From: VRUE01 sp963702955
Lineage (GTDB): Bacteria; Actinomycetota; Thermoleophilia; Solirubrobacterales; 70-9
Reading direction: 5' to 3'
Assembly (NCBI GenBank): GCA_963702955.1
Contig: OY969774.1
Location: 2,046,001-2,110,000, forward strand
Length of the DNA stretch: 64,000 nucleotides
Shown: positions 28,285 through 38,200 of the stretch, piece by piece
How positions within the stretch are numbered: position 1 is the stretch's first letter
How the letters are laid out: each line of letters starts with the position of its first letter
The notes under the pieces: model-generated
What the model saw: only the letters and a program-made list of their open reading frames with translations
Database searches by the model: none
What the model was told of the DNA's origin: nothing
Made by a program: the position numbers and the translations under genes

Positions 28285-28842
28285 CTAGAAGCCGGCCGGG
28301 TGGCGGGCGATAAAACCTTCGTTGCTGAGCAGTTCTTCGTGCCAGCGGGGGCCGGTGCCTTCGGCGTCGCCGGCGGTGTCCCAGCGATAGCCGGCGATCA
28401 CCGCGTAGGCGTGGCCGGCGTTGGCGTAGACGGTGATCCAGCGGCCTTCGCCTTCCAGGCCCCAGTGCTCCATCGGGCCGGAGGGCAGCGGGCTTTCGAT
28501 GAAATCGCCGCCGTGCAGCGCGTAGCTGACCGAGCCCGAGCAGTCGTAGCCCTGGTCCCACCAGCGGCCGTGGCCGCCGCCCCAGATGTAGGGCTTGGTG
28601 CGGATCCGGTTGGCGTAGGCGATCACCTGTTTGACCCGCGCCGGCGCCGAAGCCGGGGGGATCAGCATCCCGTTGCTCAGCAGCCGCGCCTTCGGGGTGG
28701 GGGTGCAGATGTTAACTTCGGCCGGCGTCAGGCCACCGCTGTCGCAGCCGGCGGATGCGCCGGCCGGGACCAAAAGGGCGAGGGAAGCGAGAGCCGCCAC
28801 CGCCGCCGATCCTGCCTTCAACTTGAAATGGTTCGTAAGCAA
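28285..28842 (-). CDS. secreted NlpC/P60-like peptidase
   Basis: A 185-residue exported protein with a signal peptide (AALASLALLVPAGASAG). The C40-like domain follows: YANRIRTKPYIWGGGHG, the Cys motif YDCSGSVSYAL and the His motif NAGHAYAVIAGYRWDT. It probably cleaves peptidoglycan stem peptides. The start is TTG, preceded by GAAGGAGA at 5-6 bases. A c-di-AMP riboswitch lies immediately upstream, the usual control for wall hydrolases in actinobacteria. The stop codon TAG is part of a TAGACT hexamer that may serve the downstream ATPase gene. Confidence 0.88.
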   Translation of the reverse strand: MLTNHFKLKAGSAAVAALASLALLVPAGASAGCDSGGLTPAEVNICTPTPKARLLSNGMLIPPASAPARVKQVIAYANRIRTKPYIWGGGHGRWWDQGYDCSGSVSYALHGGDFIESPLPSGPMEHWGLEGEGRWITVYANAGHAYAVIAGYRWDTAGDAEGTGPRWHEELLSNEGFIARHPAGF

Positions 28843-28857
28843 ACCGATCTCCTTCGT

Positions 28858-28995
28858 CTGCCTACGGGGTTAGCTGTCGGGCTGGCGCGAAAGGAGCCTG
28901 CGCCCCCGCCCTATGTGGGCGGGTTAGCCCCGAAAACGTGGTTCCCCCGTTCCCGCGTCGCCTCCAGCTGGCGGGATTCGGCGTTTCGGTTGTTC
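28858..28995 (-). promoter_or_regulatory. ydaO/yuaA c-di-AMP riboswitch
   Basis: Read on the minus strand, the leader contains GCCGAATCCCGCC, then CGGGGGAACCA, then CGGGGCTAACCCGCCC, and ends with GACAGCTAACCCCGTAGGC (complement of 28860-28878). These are the conserved blocks, in order, of the actinobacterial ydaO class that binds cyclic di-AMP. The final block is directly followed by the ribosome binding site of the NlpC/P60 gene. In this class ligand binding normally turns expression off. Confidence 0.9.
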
Positions 28996-29118
28996 GGAAC
29001 GGCGAGCAGTGTAGACGATTGCCCGGGCGGATGCTTGCAGAACGCACACAATTGGTCGGCCTTCGCGGTCTCATGCCAAATTCCTGTCGGCCGTGCGGCT
29101 GGTAGCTTGCGTCTTGGG

Positions 29119-29922
29119 ATGGAACTTGCCGGCCGATCAGCGCTTCTCACCGGCGCTACTGGAGGTCTCGGCAGGGCGATCGCCGCGGCGCTGGCGGGTC
29201 GCGGGGCGAGCCTGACGCTGAGCGGACGCAAGCCCGAGGCGCTTGAGGCGCTCGCCGCCGAGCTGCCCGGAGACGGGCACAGCGTGCTGGCCGCCGACCT
29301 CGCGGAGCCGGGCGCGGCGGAGAGGCTGGCCGCCGAAGCGGGAGAGGTCGATGTCCTCGTCGCCAACGCCGGCGTGCAGGGCGGCGGCCTCCTGACCGAG
29401 TTGACCCCCGACCAGGTGACGCGGGCGTTGCGCGTCAACCTCGAGGCGCCGATGCTGATGGCCCGCGCTCTCTACCCGGCGATGGTCGAGCGCGGCTCCG
29501 GCCACCTCGTCTTCGTCTCCTCCCTCAACGGCAAGGTCGCCAGCCCCCGCGCCTCGATCTACAGCGCGACCAAGTTCGGCCTGCGCGGCTTCGCCCTCGG
29601 CCTGCGCATGGACCTGGGCCCCAAGGGCGTAGGCGTTTCCCTCGTCTCACCCGGCTTCGTCCGCGAAGCGGGGATGTTCGCCGACTCCGGGGCCAAGCCC
29701 CCACCGGGGATGGGAACGACGACGCCGGAGCAAGTCGGCGAAGCTGTCGCCAAAGCGATCGAGCGCGACAAAGTTGAGATCGTCGTGGCGCCGCTTCAGC
29801 TACGAGCCATGTCCCACTTCGCTCTAGCCACCCCAGGCATTTCCGTCCGCGCTCAGAGCGGCTCAGTCGGTCAAAAGGCGGCTAAAGCTGTCGCTGACGG
29901 CCATCCACCGAGCAAGTGGTAA
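29119..29922 (+). CDS. SDR family oxidoreductase
   Basis: A 267-residue short-chain dehydrogenase. TGATGGLGR is the cofactor motif, LVANAGVQ the NAG motif, and VFVSSLNGKVASPRASIYSA plus the following TKFG give the catalytic Ser, Tyr and Lys. Arg in LSGRKPEAL suggests NADP preference. The C-terminal third (EIVVAPLQLRAMSHFALATP) is typical of SDRs acting on acyl or lipid substrates. The ATG is 10 bases after TAGCTT; the longer upstream frame is antisense to the NlpC/P60 gene and rejected. Confidence 0.88.
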   Translation: MELAGRSALLTGATGGLGRAIAAALAGRGASLTLSGRKPEALEALAAELPGDGHSVLAADLAEPGAAERLAAEAGEVDVLVANAGVQGGGLLTELTPDQVTRALRVNLEAPMLMARALYPAMVERGSGHLVFVSSLNGKVASPRASIYSATKFGLRGFALGLRMDLGPKGVGVSLVSPGFVREAGMFADSGAKPPPGMGTTTPEQVGEAVAKAIERDKVEIVVAPLQLRAMSHFALATPGISVRAQSGSVGQKAAKAVADGHPPSKW

Positions 29923-29968
29923 CGCCGGGGAGGGCAGGCCCACATCTGCCGCTTCGTAGGATGGGGAT

Positions 29969-32764
29969 ATGAGCCATTCCGACTCCTTCGGCGCCCGTTC
30001 AGAGCTCGAGGTCGGGGGAAAGTCCTACGAGGTGTTCCGGCTCGATGCGCTGCAGGAGCGCTTCGACGTGGCGCGGCTGCCGTACTCGCTCAAGGTGCTG
30101 CTGGAGAACGTTCTGCGATTGGAGGACGGGCACTCGGTGACGGCTGAGGACGTCGAGGCGATCGCCGCCTGGGATGCCGCCGCCGAGCCGAGCGTCGAGA
30201 TCCCCTACCAGCCGGCCCGCGTGCTGATGCAGGACTTCACCGGCGTCCCCGCCGTGGTCGACCTGGCGGCGATGCGCGACGCGATGGCGGCGATCGGCGG
30301 CGACCCCGAGAGGATCAACCCGCTGGTCAACGTCGACCTGGTGATCGACCACTCGGTCCAGGTCAACGCCTTCGGCAACGAGCGCGCCTTCGCGCTCAAC
30401 GCCGAGCGCGAGTTCGAGCGCAACCGCGAGCGCTACTCCTTCCTCAAGTGGGGGCGCGAGGCGTTCGACAACTTCAGCGTCGTCCCGCCGGCGACCGGAA
30501 TCTGCCACCAGGTCAACCTCGAGCACATCTCCCAGGTCGTCTACAGCCGCGAGCGCGACGGCGTCCTCCAGGCCTACCCCGACACGCTGGTCGGCACCGA
30601 CTCCCACACGACGATGGTCAACGGCCTCGGCGTGCTCGGCTGGGGGGTCGGCGGGATCGAGGCCGAGGCGGCGATGCTCGGCCAGCCGGTCTCGATGCTG
30701 CTGCCGCAGGTGGTCGGCTTCAAGCTCGACGGCGAGCTGCCGGCGGGGGCGACGGCGACCGACCTGGTCCTGACCGTGACCGAGATGCTGCGCGAGCACG
30801 GCGTCGTCTCCAAGTTCGTCGAGTTCTTCGGGCCGGGCCTGCCGACGCTCGGTCTCGCCGACCGGGCGACGATCGGCAACATGTCGCCGGAGTTCGGCTC
30901 GACCTGCGCGATCTTCCCGGTCAACGCCGAGACGCTGCGCTACCTGGAGCTGACCGGGCGCCCGACCGCGACGATCGAGCTGGTCGACGCCTACGCCCGC
31001 GAGCAGGGCATGTTCCACCAGCCCGACTCCGAAGATCCGGTCTTCTCGGCGACCCTGGAGCTCGACCTGGGCGAGGTCGAGCCGAGCATCGCCGGGCCGA
31101 AGCGGCCGCAGGACCGGGTGCCGCTGGCGGAGGCCAAGGAGGCCTTTCTCGAGGCGATGCAGGAGTTCGACCCCGAGGCCGCCGAGCAGATGGGCAACGG
31201 CGTCGACGAGGCGAGCGAAGAGTCGTTCCCGGCCTCCGATCCGCCCGCCGAGTCCCACGAAGACGCGAGCGGCAAGCCGCGCCCGGCGCTCAGCGGCGCC
31301 GTCGCGACGGCGATCGACGGCGGCAGCGGCGACCAGATCGAGGTCACCTTGGAGGACGGCACCAGCTTCGAGCTCGACCACGGGCGGGTGGTGATCGCCG
31401 CGATCACCAGCTGCACCAACACCTCCAATCCCTCGGTGATGATCGGCGCCGGCCTGCTCGCCCGCAACGCGGTGCGGCGCGGCCTGGCGCGCAAGCCCTG
31501 GGTGAAGACCTCGCTGGCGCCGGGCTCGACGGTCGTCACCGACTACCTTGACCGCGCCGGCCTGACCGAGCACCTCGACGCGCTCCAGTTCAACCTGGTC
31601 GGCTACGGCTGCACGACCTGCATCGGCAACTCGGGGCCGCTGCCGCCGGAGATCTCCGCCGCGGTCGAGACCCAGGACCTGACCGTCTGCGCGGTGCTCT
31701 CCGGCAACCGCAACTTCGAGGGGCGGATCAACCAGGACGTCAAGGCGAACTACCTGGCCAGCCCGCCGCTGGTCGTCGCCTACGCGCTGGCCGGGCGGAT
31801 GGACATCGACTTGACGGGTGACCCGCTGGGGGAGGACTCCGGGGGCGAGCCGGTATACCTGCGCGACCTCTGGCCCGACCCGGACGAGGTGAAGGAGCTG
31901 ATCGGCCGCTCGATCGCCTCGGAGATGTTCACCCGCAACTACGGCGGTGTGCTGGAGGGGGACGCGACCTGGAAGGCGGTCGAGGTCCCCGAGGGTGACC
32001 GCTACACCTGGCCCGACTCGACCTACGTGCGCCGGCCGAGCTTCTTCGAGGGGATGCCGGTCTCCCCGCCGCCGGTCGAGCCGGTCGCCGGCGCCCGCGT
32101 CCTCGCCCTGCTCGGCGACTCGATCACCACCGACCACATCTCCCCGGCGGGGGCGATCAAGAAGGAAAGCCCGGCCGGGCGCTGGCTGACCGAGAACGGG
32201 GTCGAGCCGCGCGACTTCAACTCCTACGGCTCGCGGCGCGGCAACCACGAGGTGATGATCCGCGGCACCTTCGCCAACATCCGCCTCCGCAACCGCCTCG
32301 TCAACCGCGCCGGCGGCTTCACCCGCCGCTTCCCCGGCGGCGAGGAGACGACGATCTTCGAGGCGGCGACGGCCTACGCGGAAGAGGGCGTGCCGCTGGT
32401 CGTCTTGGCGGGCAAGGAGTACGGCTCCGGCTCCTCCCGCGACTGGGCCGCCAAGGGCACCAAGCTCCTAGGAGTCCGCGCCGTCATAGCCGAGTCCTTC
32501 GAGCGCATCCACCGCTCGAACCTGATAGGCATGGGCGTCCTCCCCCTCCAGTTCCCCGACGGACAGAGCATCGACTCCCTCGGCCTGACCGGCGAAGAGG
32601 TAATAGACATAGGAGACCTCGAAAACGGCGAGGCGAAAACGGTCCCGGTGAAAGCGGGCGACATCGAATTCGAGGCAACCATCCGCCTCGACACCCCCAA
32701 CGAGGTCGTCTATTTCCAAAACGGCGGCATCCTGCAAACGGTCCTCAGAAATTTGAAAACTTGA
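29969..32764 (+). CDS. acnA: aconitate hydratase A
   Basis: A 931-residue AcnA/IRP-type aconitase that isomerises citrate and isocitrate. Its 4Fe-4S cluster is held by Cys in ITSCTNTSNPSVM and two in GYGCTTCIGNSGPL. Other landmarks are DSHTTMVNGLGVLGWGVGG and, in the swivelling domain, GSGSSRDWAAKGTKLLGV. Between the N-terminal domain and the cluster domain there is a roughly 35-residue acidic linker (VDEASEESFPASDPPAESHE) of actinobacterial type. The ATG is 6 bases after TAGGAT, implying a leaderless mRNA. A long hairpin element follows the stop at once. Confidence 0.97.
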   Translation: MSHSDSFGARSELEVGGKSYEVFRLDALQERFDVARLPYSLKVLLENVLRLEDGHSVTAEDVEAIAAWDAAAEPSVEIPYQPARVLMQDFTGVPAVVDLAAMRDAMAAIGGDPERINPLVNVDLVIDHSVQVNAFGNERAFALNAEREFERNRERYSFLKWGREAFDNFSVVPPATGICHQVNLEHISQVVYSRERDGVLQAYPDTLVGTDSHTTMVNGLGVLGWGVGGIEAEAAMLGQPVSMLLPQVVGFKLDGELPAGATATDLVLTVTEMLREHGVVSKFVEFFGPGLPTLGLADRATIGNMSPEFGSTCAIFPVNAETLRYLELTGRPTATIELVDAYAREQGMFHQPDSEDPVFSATLELDLGEVEPSIAGPKRPQDRVPLAEAKEAFLEAMQEFDPEAAEQMGNGVDEASEESFPASDPPAESHEDASGKPRPALSGAVATAIDGGSGDQIEVTLEDGTSFELDHGRVVIAAITSCTNTSNPSVMIGAGLLARNAVRRGLARKPWVKTSLAPGSTVVTDYLDRAGLTEHLDALQFNLVGYGCTTCIGNSGPLPPEISAAVETQDLTVCAVLSGNRNFEGRINQDVKANYLASPPLVVAYALAGRMDIDLTGDPLGEDSGGEPVYLRDLWPDPDEVKELIGRSIASEMFTRNYGGVLEGDATWKAVEVPEGDRYTWPDSTYVRRPSFFEGMPVSPPPVEPVAGARVLALLGDSITTDHISPAGAIKKESPAGRWLTENGVEPRDFNSYGSRRGNHEVMIRGTFANIRLRNRLVNRAGGFTRRFPGGEETTIFEAATAYAEEGVPLVVLAGKEYGSGSSRDWAAKGTKLLGVRAVIAESFERIHRSNLIGMGVLPLQFPDGQSIDSLGLTGEEVIDIGDLENGEAKTVPVKAGDIEFEATIRLDTPNEVVYFQNGGILQTVLRNLKT

Positions 32765-32889
32765 CCTTGCGTTCTTTGGGCCCGCCGGACCAAGCGAGGC
32801 AAGGACGCAGGAAGGCCGAATAGCAGCGCTATTCGGCCGACCGAGGACGCCGCATCGCGCCGGTCCGCCGTGGCCCAAAGGGCGCAAGG
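32765..32889. repeat. 125-bp imperfect inverted-repeat element downstream of acnA
   Basis: Outer arms CCTTGCG and CGCAAGG, then CTTTGGGCC with GGCCCAAAG, then CGCCGGACC with GGTCCGCCG (8 of 9) pair in order. In the middle is a perfect 11-bp hairpin, GGCCGAATAGC-AGC-GCTATTCGGCC (32814-32838). The AGGACGC word occurs on both sides of it (AAGGACGCAGG and GAGGACGCCGC). It begins at the aconitase stop. It could act as a terminator, but its size suggests a dispersed palindromic element or structured RNA. The remaining sequence to 33056 holds no gene. Confidence 0.6.
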
Positions 32890-32974
32890 CGGTACAGGAG
32901 GGCCGCGGGAGGCAGGGGGTCCGCGCGACCCTCGCTGCACCTGCGTCGGTAGCCAGGGAGGGATGCCGACGCGC

Positions 32975-33010
32975 CTGTTCCCCCAGGCTGGGACTGCCCA
33001 ACAGGAACAG
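32975..33010 (-). terminator. weak hairpin beyond the DUF3817 gene
   Basis: Seven-base arms CTGTTCC and GGAACAG are separated by 22 bases. The element lies downstream of the minus-strand DUF3817 gene. It could contribute to termination; evidence is limited to the pairing. Confidence 0.25.
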
Positions 33011-33056
33011 TCAACGGTTAGCTATAGCGCCTACGGGCGCCGAGGTCAAGCAGTTT

Positions 33057-33404
33057 TTAGCGGATTTGCGGGCTCTCCGCGACGTTTTGCGGCGATTCCG
33101 CGATGCCCCAGCCCCGTCGCTCGATCAGTTCGATCCCGATCACACTGCCGACCGGGCCGACCGGGGTGAGGGTCGCGGCAAGCAGGGTGTAGGGCGTCTC
33201 GCGCTTCCCGCAGGCGATCCAGATGACGATGCAAAGCGCGACGAACCCGATCCCGTGCGCCCAACCGAAGACCATCGTCTCGGCTTCGAACCCGGGCAGC
33301 AGCCAGAAGGCGATCAGCATCGAGAAGATCCCCAGCTCGATCCACGAGAGCCGCTTGACCCATACGAACATCGGCCCGGGAGTCGGCTTGGGCAGGCCAT
33401 CCAT
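33057..33404 (-). CDS. DUF3817 family membrane protein
   Basis: A 115-residue protein with three hydrophobic segments (IELGIFSMLIAFWLLPGF, VFGWAHGIGFVALCIVIWIA, YTLLAATLTPVGPVGSVIGI). The spacing and the VFGWAHG motif match the small DUF3817 integral-membrane family of actinobacteria, of unknown function. The ATG is 6 bases after TATCGT (complement of 33411-33416). The longer upstream frame is antisense to the secreted repeat gene and rejected. Confidence 0.8.
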   Translation of the reverse strand: MDGLPKPTPGPMFVWVKRLSWIELGIFSMLIAFWLLPGFEAETMVFGWAHGIGFVALCIVIWIACGKRETPYTLLAATLTPVGPVGSVIGIELIERRGWGIAESPQNVAESPQIR

Positions 33405-33476
33405 GGCTCCACGATACGGCAGCTGCAATTTGCCGTGCCGCATGCGAGGAAATCCTCCCGGCGTCGAAGAGGCTCC

Positions 33477-35204
33477 ATGCCCATAACCAAGTGCCTCAAT
33501 CCAATCAAGCAATTCAAGCCGGGAAGGCTCTCTCGCAGGGCCGCCCTGATCTGCCTTCCGCTCGTCGTCCTGCTCGCGCCCGGATCCGCGTCTGCCGCTT
33601 CCAGGGTCTGGGACGGAGGCTGCGGCCCCGACACCGCCTGGAGCTGTGCCGGGAACTGGAGCGGTGACGCCGTCCCGGGACCCGCGGACACGGCCACCTT
33701 CAGCGCGAAGTCGCCTGGCGACTCGACCGTGGACCCCGCCTTCCCCGGCGTCGTCGCCGCGATCAGGCTCAACCCCGGCTACGAAGGCACGATCCTCCAG
33801 GAAGAGCCCACTACGGTGTCGAAGACCTTCACGCAGCGATCGGGAGGCTTCGATGCCGGCGGCGAGAACCTCGCGGTAAAGGCACTCACCCTGTCCGGAG
33901 GGACCTTCGTCGCGAGCTCCGCAACCACGTCGATCGGCGGTGTTCTGAACATCTCCGGGAGCCCGGCCTTCGACGCCAACGGCGGCACGGTCAACTTCGA
34001 CGGCGCCGGCGGCACGCTGAACTGCGATGGGGTCGCCTTCAACCAGGTGACTATCTCCAATGCGACCGGCACCAAGACCGTCGGCGGCGACTGCGACCTG
34101 CCGCTCGGCGAAGAACCCGAAGTCGACAGCGGCGGTTCGATCAAGCTGAACGGCACCCTGTCCGGCGCGGGCACCCTGACGACCTCGAAAACGCTGACCC
34201 TGGGCAGCGGTGGCAGCCTGTCCGGTTTCTCGGGCCTGGTCACCGAATTCCTCACCGTCAACGGCAAGTACGACTTCGGCTCCTTCACCACGTTTGCCGT
34301 CAACAGGACGTTCAGCCTGAACTCCGGCGGCCGCTTCACCGCGCCGGCCGGCGACGCGTCGTTCGCGGGCAAATTCGTCCTCGCCGACGGGGCCGACTTC
34401 GACGCCGACGGGGGAACCTTGACGTTCGACGGGACGGCCTCCACCACGCTGACCTGCGGGAATAAGGCCTTCAGTCTCGTCAGCTTCACCCACACGGCCG
34501 GCATCAAGACGGTCGGCAGCGACTGCGACCTGCCGCTCGGCAAGAATCCCGAAGCCGGCAGCGGCGGGTCGATCAAGCTGAACGGCACCCTGTCCGGTGT
34601 GGGCACCCTGACGACCTCGAAGACGCTGACCCTGAGCAACGGCGGCAGCCTGTCCGGCTTCAGCGGCCTGGCCGCCGACAAGCTGGTCGTCAGCGGCAAG
34701 TACGACTTCGGCTCCTACGCCGACTTCTCGGTCGGGGGAGCGTTCGTCATCGGCCCCGGCGGCAACTTCACCGCGCCGGCCGGCGTCGCCTCGTTCGCCG
34801 GCGACTTCGCCAACGGCGGCAATGGCTTCGTCGCCAACGGCGGGACGGTCGTGCTGGATGGCGAATATCAGGAGCTCAGTGGCAGCACCACCTTCGGCAA
34901 TCTCGTCAAGAGGGCGAGCTCGGCCGAAACGCTGACCTTCGCCGCCGGGAGCATCTTCGCGATCCGCGGCATGCTGACGCTGGAAGGCGTGAGTGAAGAA
35001 GAACCGCTGAGACTGGCCTCGTCGGCCCCCGGCAAGCCGTGGCTGATCAACGCCATGGGACCGCGGAACGTGCAGATGGTGTTGGTCTCCGACAGCGTCA
35101 ACAGAGGCGAACCCATCCAGACCAACGCCAGCTTTGACGGCGGCGGCAACGTCGGCTGGGTCTTCAACGAACTGATCCAGGTGGTGCTCGAACTGCTCAG
35201 GTAA
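33477..35204 (+). CDS. secreted beta-repeat surface protein
   Basis: A 575-residue protein with a signal peptide (ALICLPLVVLLAPGSASAAS) and an N-terminal module (WDGGCGPDTAWSCAGNWSGD) typical of pectate-lyase-like or adhesin beta-helix proteins. The rest is built from Gly/Ser/Thr-rich strands. A unit containing TVGGDCDLPLGEEPEVDSGG and SIKLNGTLSGAGTLTTSKTL recurs 144 residues later (432 bp apart) with few changes. No C-terminal anchor or sortase motif is visible. The start ATG follows GAAGAGG. Probably a secreted or wall-associated adhesin; function unknown. Stop overlaps the convergent kgd stop by 8 bp. Confidence 0.75.
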   Translation: MPITKCLNPIKQFKPGRLSRRAALICLPLVVLLAPGSASAASRVWDGGCGPDTAWSCAGNWSGDAVPGPADTATFSAKSPGDSTVDPAFPGVVAAIRLNPGYEGTILQEEPTTVSKTFTQRSGGFDAGGENLAVKALTLSGGTFVASSATTSIGGVLNISGSPAFDANGGTVNFDGAGGTLNCDGVAFNQVTISNATGTKTVGGDCDLPLGEEPEVDSGGSIKLNGTLSGAGTLTTSKTLTLGSGGSLSGFSGLVTEFLTVNGKYDFGSFTTFAVNRTFSLNSGGRFTAPAGDASFAGKFVLADGADFDADGGTLTFDGTASTTLTCGNKAFSLVSFTHTAGIKTVGSDCDLPLGKNPEAGSGGSIKLNGTLSGVGTLTTSKTLTLSNGGSLSGFSGLAADKLVVSGKYDFGSYADFSVGGAFVIGPGGNFTAPAGVASFAGDFANGGNGFVANGGTVVLDGEYQELSGSTTFGNLVKRASSAETLTFAAGSIFAIRGMLTLEGVSEEEPLRLASSAPGKPWLINAMGPRNVQMVLVSDSVNRGEPIQTNASFDGGGNVGWVFNELIQVVLELLR

Positions 35205-38200
35205 GCGCGGTCAGCACGATCCGTTCCTGCTCCCGGGCGTGGGCTACCGAGTAGCCCTCGCCCGGGCTGGCCCGGGTGGGACGGCCGACGTAGCCGAGCT
35301 CGACGCCCTCGGGCAGCAGGTCGGGCATCCGCCGCGACATCACCTTCCAGCAGCCCATGTTGCGCGGCTCCTCCTGCGTCCAGACGATCTCCTTCAGGTT
35401 GGGGTAGGAGGCGATCAGCCCGCTGAGCTGTTCCTTGGCGAACGGGTAGAGCATCTCGACCCGGGCGATCGCCACGTTCTCCGCCGTCTCGCGCCGCTCG
35501 CTGGCGTCGATGTCGAAGTAGACCTTGCCGGTGCAGAGGACCAGCCGCTCGACCTTCTCGCGGCGCTCGGCCGCCCGCGGGTCGTCGAGGATGAAGTGGA
35601 ACTGACCGCCGGTCAGCTGCTCGAACGAGGCGGCCGCGCGGTCGAGGCGCAGCAGCCCCTTCGGCGTGAAGACGATCAGCGGCCGCGGCTTGCGGATCAG
35701 CGCCTGGCGGCGCAGCAGGTGAAAGTACTGGGCGGCGGTGCTGGGGTTGGCGATGCGGATGTTGCCCTCGGCGGCGAGCGCCAGGAAGCGCTCGATGCGG
35801 GCGCTGGAGTGCTCCGGCCCGGAGCCCTCGTAGCCGTGCGGGAGCAGCAGCGTCAGGCGGCTGGTCTGCCCCCACTTCGCCTCGCCGGAGACGATGAAGC
35901 TGTCGATGATCACCTGGCCGGCGTTGGCGAAGTCGCCGAACTGCGCCTCCCAGAGGACGAGCGCCTGCGGGGTCGCGGCCGAGTAGCCGTACTCGAAGCC
36001 GAGGCAGGCGATCTCCGAGAGCGGGCTGTTGTAGAGCTCGAACGGGGCCTTGGCGCCGCCGAGGTTCTGCATCGGGCAGTAGGGCAGGCCGGTCTTCTCG
36101 TCGTGGAGGACGAGGTGGCGGTGGGAGAAGGTGCCGCGCTCGGTGTCCTGACCGGTGAGGCGGATGTGGACGCCCTCGGTCAGCAGCGAGGCGAAGGCGA
36201 GCGACTCGGCGTGGCCGAACTCGATCGCGCCGCCCTCCAGCGACTCGCCGCGCTTTCCGAGCGGTTTGCGCAGCTTGCGGTGGATCGTGAAGCTGTCCGG
36301 CACCTCCAGCAGGGCGCTGTTCAGCTCGCGCAGCTTCTCCGCCGCAACCGCCGTGTCAACCGGTGGGCTGGCGCTGCGGTCGAGTTCGCCGGTGCTGGAC
36401 GTGGTCACGGTCGGGTCTTCGTAGTCGCCCAGCTCCATCTTCTTGCGCAGGTCCTTGAGCGCCGCCGACATCTCCTCGTGGCGCTCGGTCCTCGCCTTCT
36501 CGACGTCCTCGGACGAGACCGTCCCCTCGTCGACCAGCTTCTTCGCGTAGATCTCGGAGACCGGCGGGTGGGCTTTGATCTTCGCCGCGATCGCCGGCTG
36601 GGTGTAGGCGGGCTCGTCGGTCTCGTTGTGCCCGTAGCGGCGGTAGCCGATCAGGTCGATGACGATGTCGCGGCCCCAGCGCTCGCGGTAGGCCATCGCC
36701 AGGCGGATCGCCGCCGAGCAGGACTCGACGTCGTCGGCGTTGACGTGGACGATCGGCACGTTGAAGCCCTTCGCCATGTCGGCCGCGTAGGGGGTCGAGC
36801 GGGCGTCCTCGGGGTCGGTGGTGAAGCCCACCTGGTTGTCCTGGATGATGTGGATCGTGCCGCCGGTGGCGTAGCCGCGCAGCGACTGCAGGTTGAGGGT
36901 CTCGGCGACCACCCCCTGGCCGGGGAAGGCGGCGTCGCCGTGCAGCAGCACCGGCACCGCGCGCTTCGGGTGGTGCTCGATCTTCGGCCCCGCCAGCTCC
37001 GACTGCAGGAAGCGGGCCGCCCCCTCGACCACCGGGTCAACGAACTCGAGGTGGCTCGGGTTCGGGTAGAGCCGCACGTCGATCTCCTCGCCCTCGCTGG
37101 TCACGTAGGTGCCCTGGTGGCCGTAGTGGTACTTGACGTCGCCGGTGCCGCCGTGGGGGATCGAGGCGACGGCCTTGACCTGCTCGATCTGCTTCGATCC
37201 CTCGAACTCGGCGAGGATCGACTCGACCGAGCGGCCGAGGTTGTGGGCGAGGACGCTGAGGCGGCCGCGGTGGGCCATCCCGAAGACGACCTCTTCGGCC
37301 CCGGCGCGGTGGGCGAGGGTGACCAGCTCGTCGAGCATCGGCACCACCGCGTCGAGTCCCTCGATCGAGAAGATCTTCTGCCCCAAATACGCTTTCTCGA
37401 TGAAGCGCTCGAACTCGAAGACGTCGATCAGCCGGTCCAGCAGGCGCCGTTTCTCCTCCTCGGCGAGCGGCCGGCGGTGGGAGCCGGTCTCGACCATCTC
37501 CTGCAGCCAGGTGCGCTGCTGGTGCGAGGAGAGGTGCTCGAACTGGTAGGCGATCGTGCCGCAGTAGGCCTCGCGCATCCGCGGCAGGACCTCGAGCAGG
37601 GTCTCGCCGGGGACGCCGATGCGGAGGACCGAGGCGGGGACCCGGGCCATCAGCTCGGGGGTCAGGTTGAGGTTCTCGGGCTGGATCGCCGGATCGCCCT
37701 CGGGCTCGCGGCCGAGCGGGTCGAGGCGGGCGGCGAGGTGGCCGTGGGTGCGGTAGCCCTTCAGCAGCGAGGTCGCCGCCTGGACCGCGTTCAGGAGCTC
37801 CTCGTCGGGCGCGCCCGGGGTCGCCGGCGCAGCCGGCGCGCCGAGCGGCGGTGCGGAGGCCGAGGCCGGGTGGGCGGCGGCGAGCGGGGCAGGGTCGATT
37901 CCGAGGTCGGCGGCGACCGACTCGTAGAAGCCGTCGTTTCCTTCCAGCAGCCCTTCGATGCGGCGCAGAAAGGCGCCCGACTCGGCGCCCTGGATAACCC
38001 GGTGGTCGTAGGTCGAGGTCAGCGTCATCGTCTTCGAGACGCCGAGCTGGCGAAGGCGCTCGGGCGAGGCGTGCGCCCACTCCGGCGGGTAGGCGATCGC
38101 GCCGGCGGCGACGATCGCGCTCTGCCCTTTCATCAGCCGCGGCACCGAGGCGACGGTGCCGATCCCACCCGGGTTGGTCAGCGAGATGTTCGTCCCCTGG

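Noticed and set aside
32890..33056. A tRNA or small protein gene in the gap after acnA
   Set aside because: No acceptor/T-loop pattern (GGTTCGAATCC-like) or plausible reading frame with a start signal was found; only hairpins are evident.
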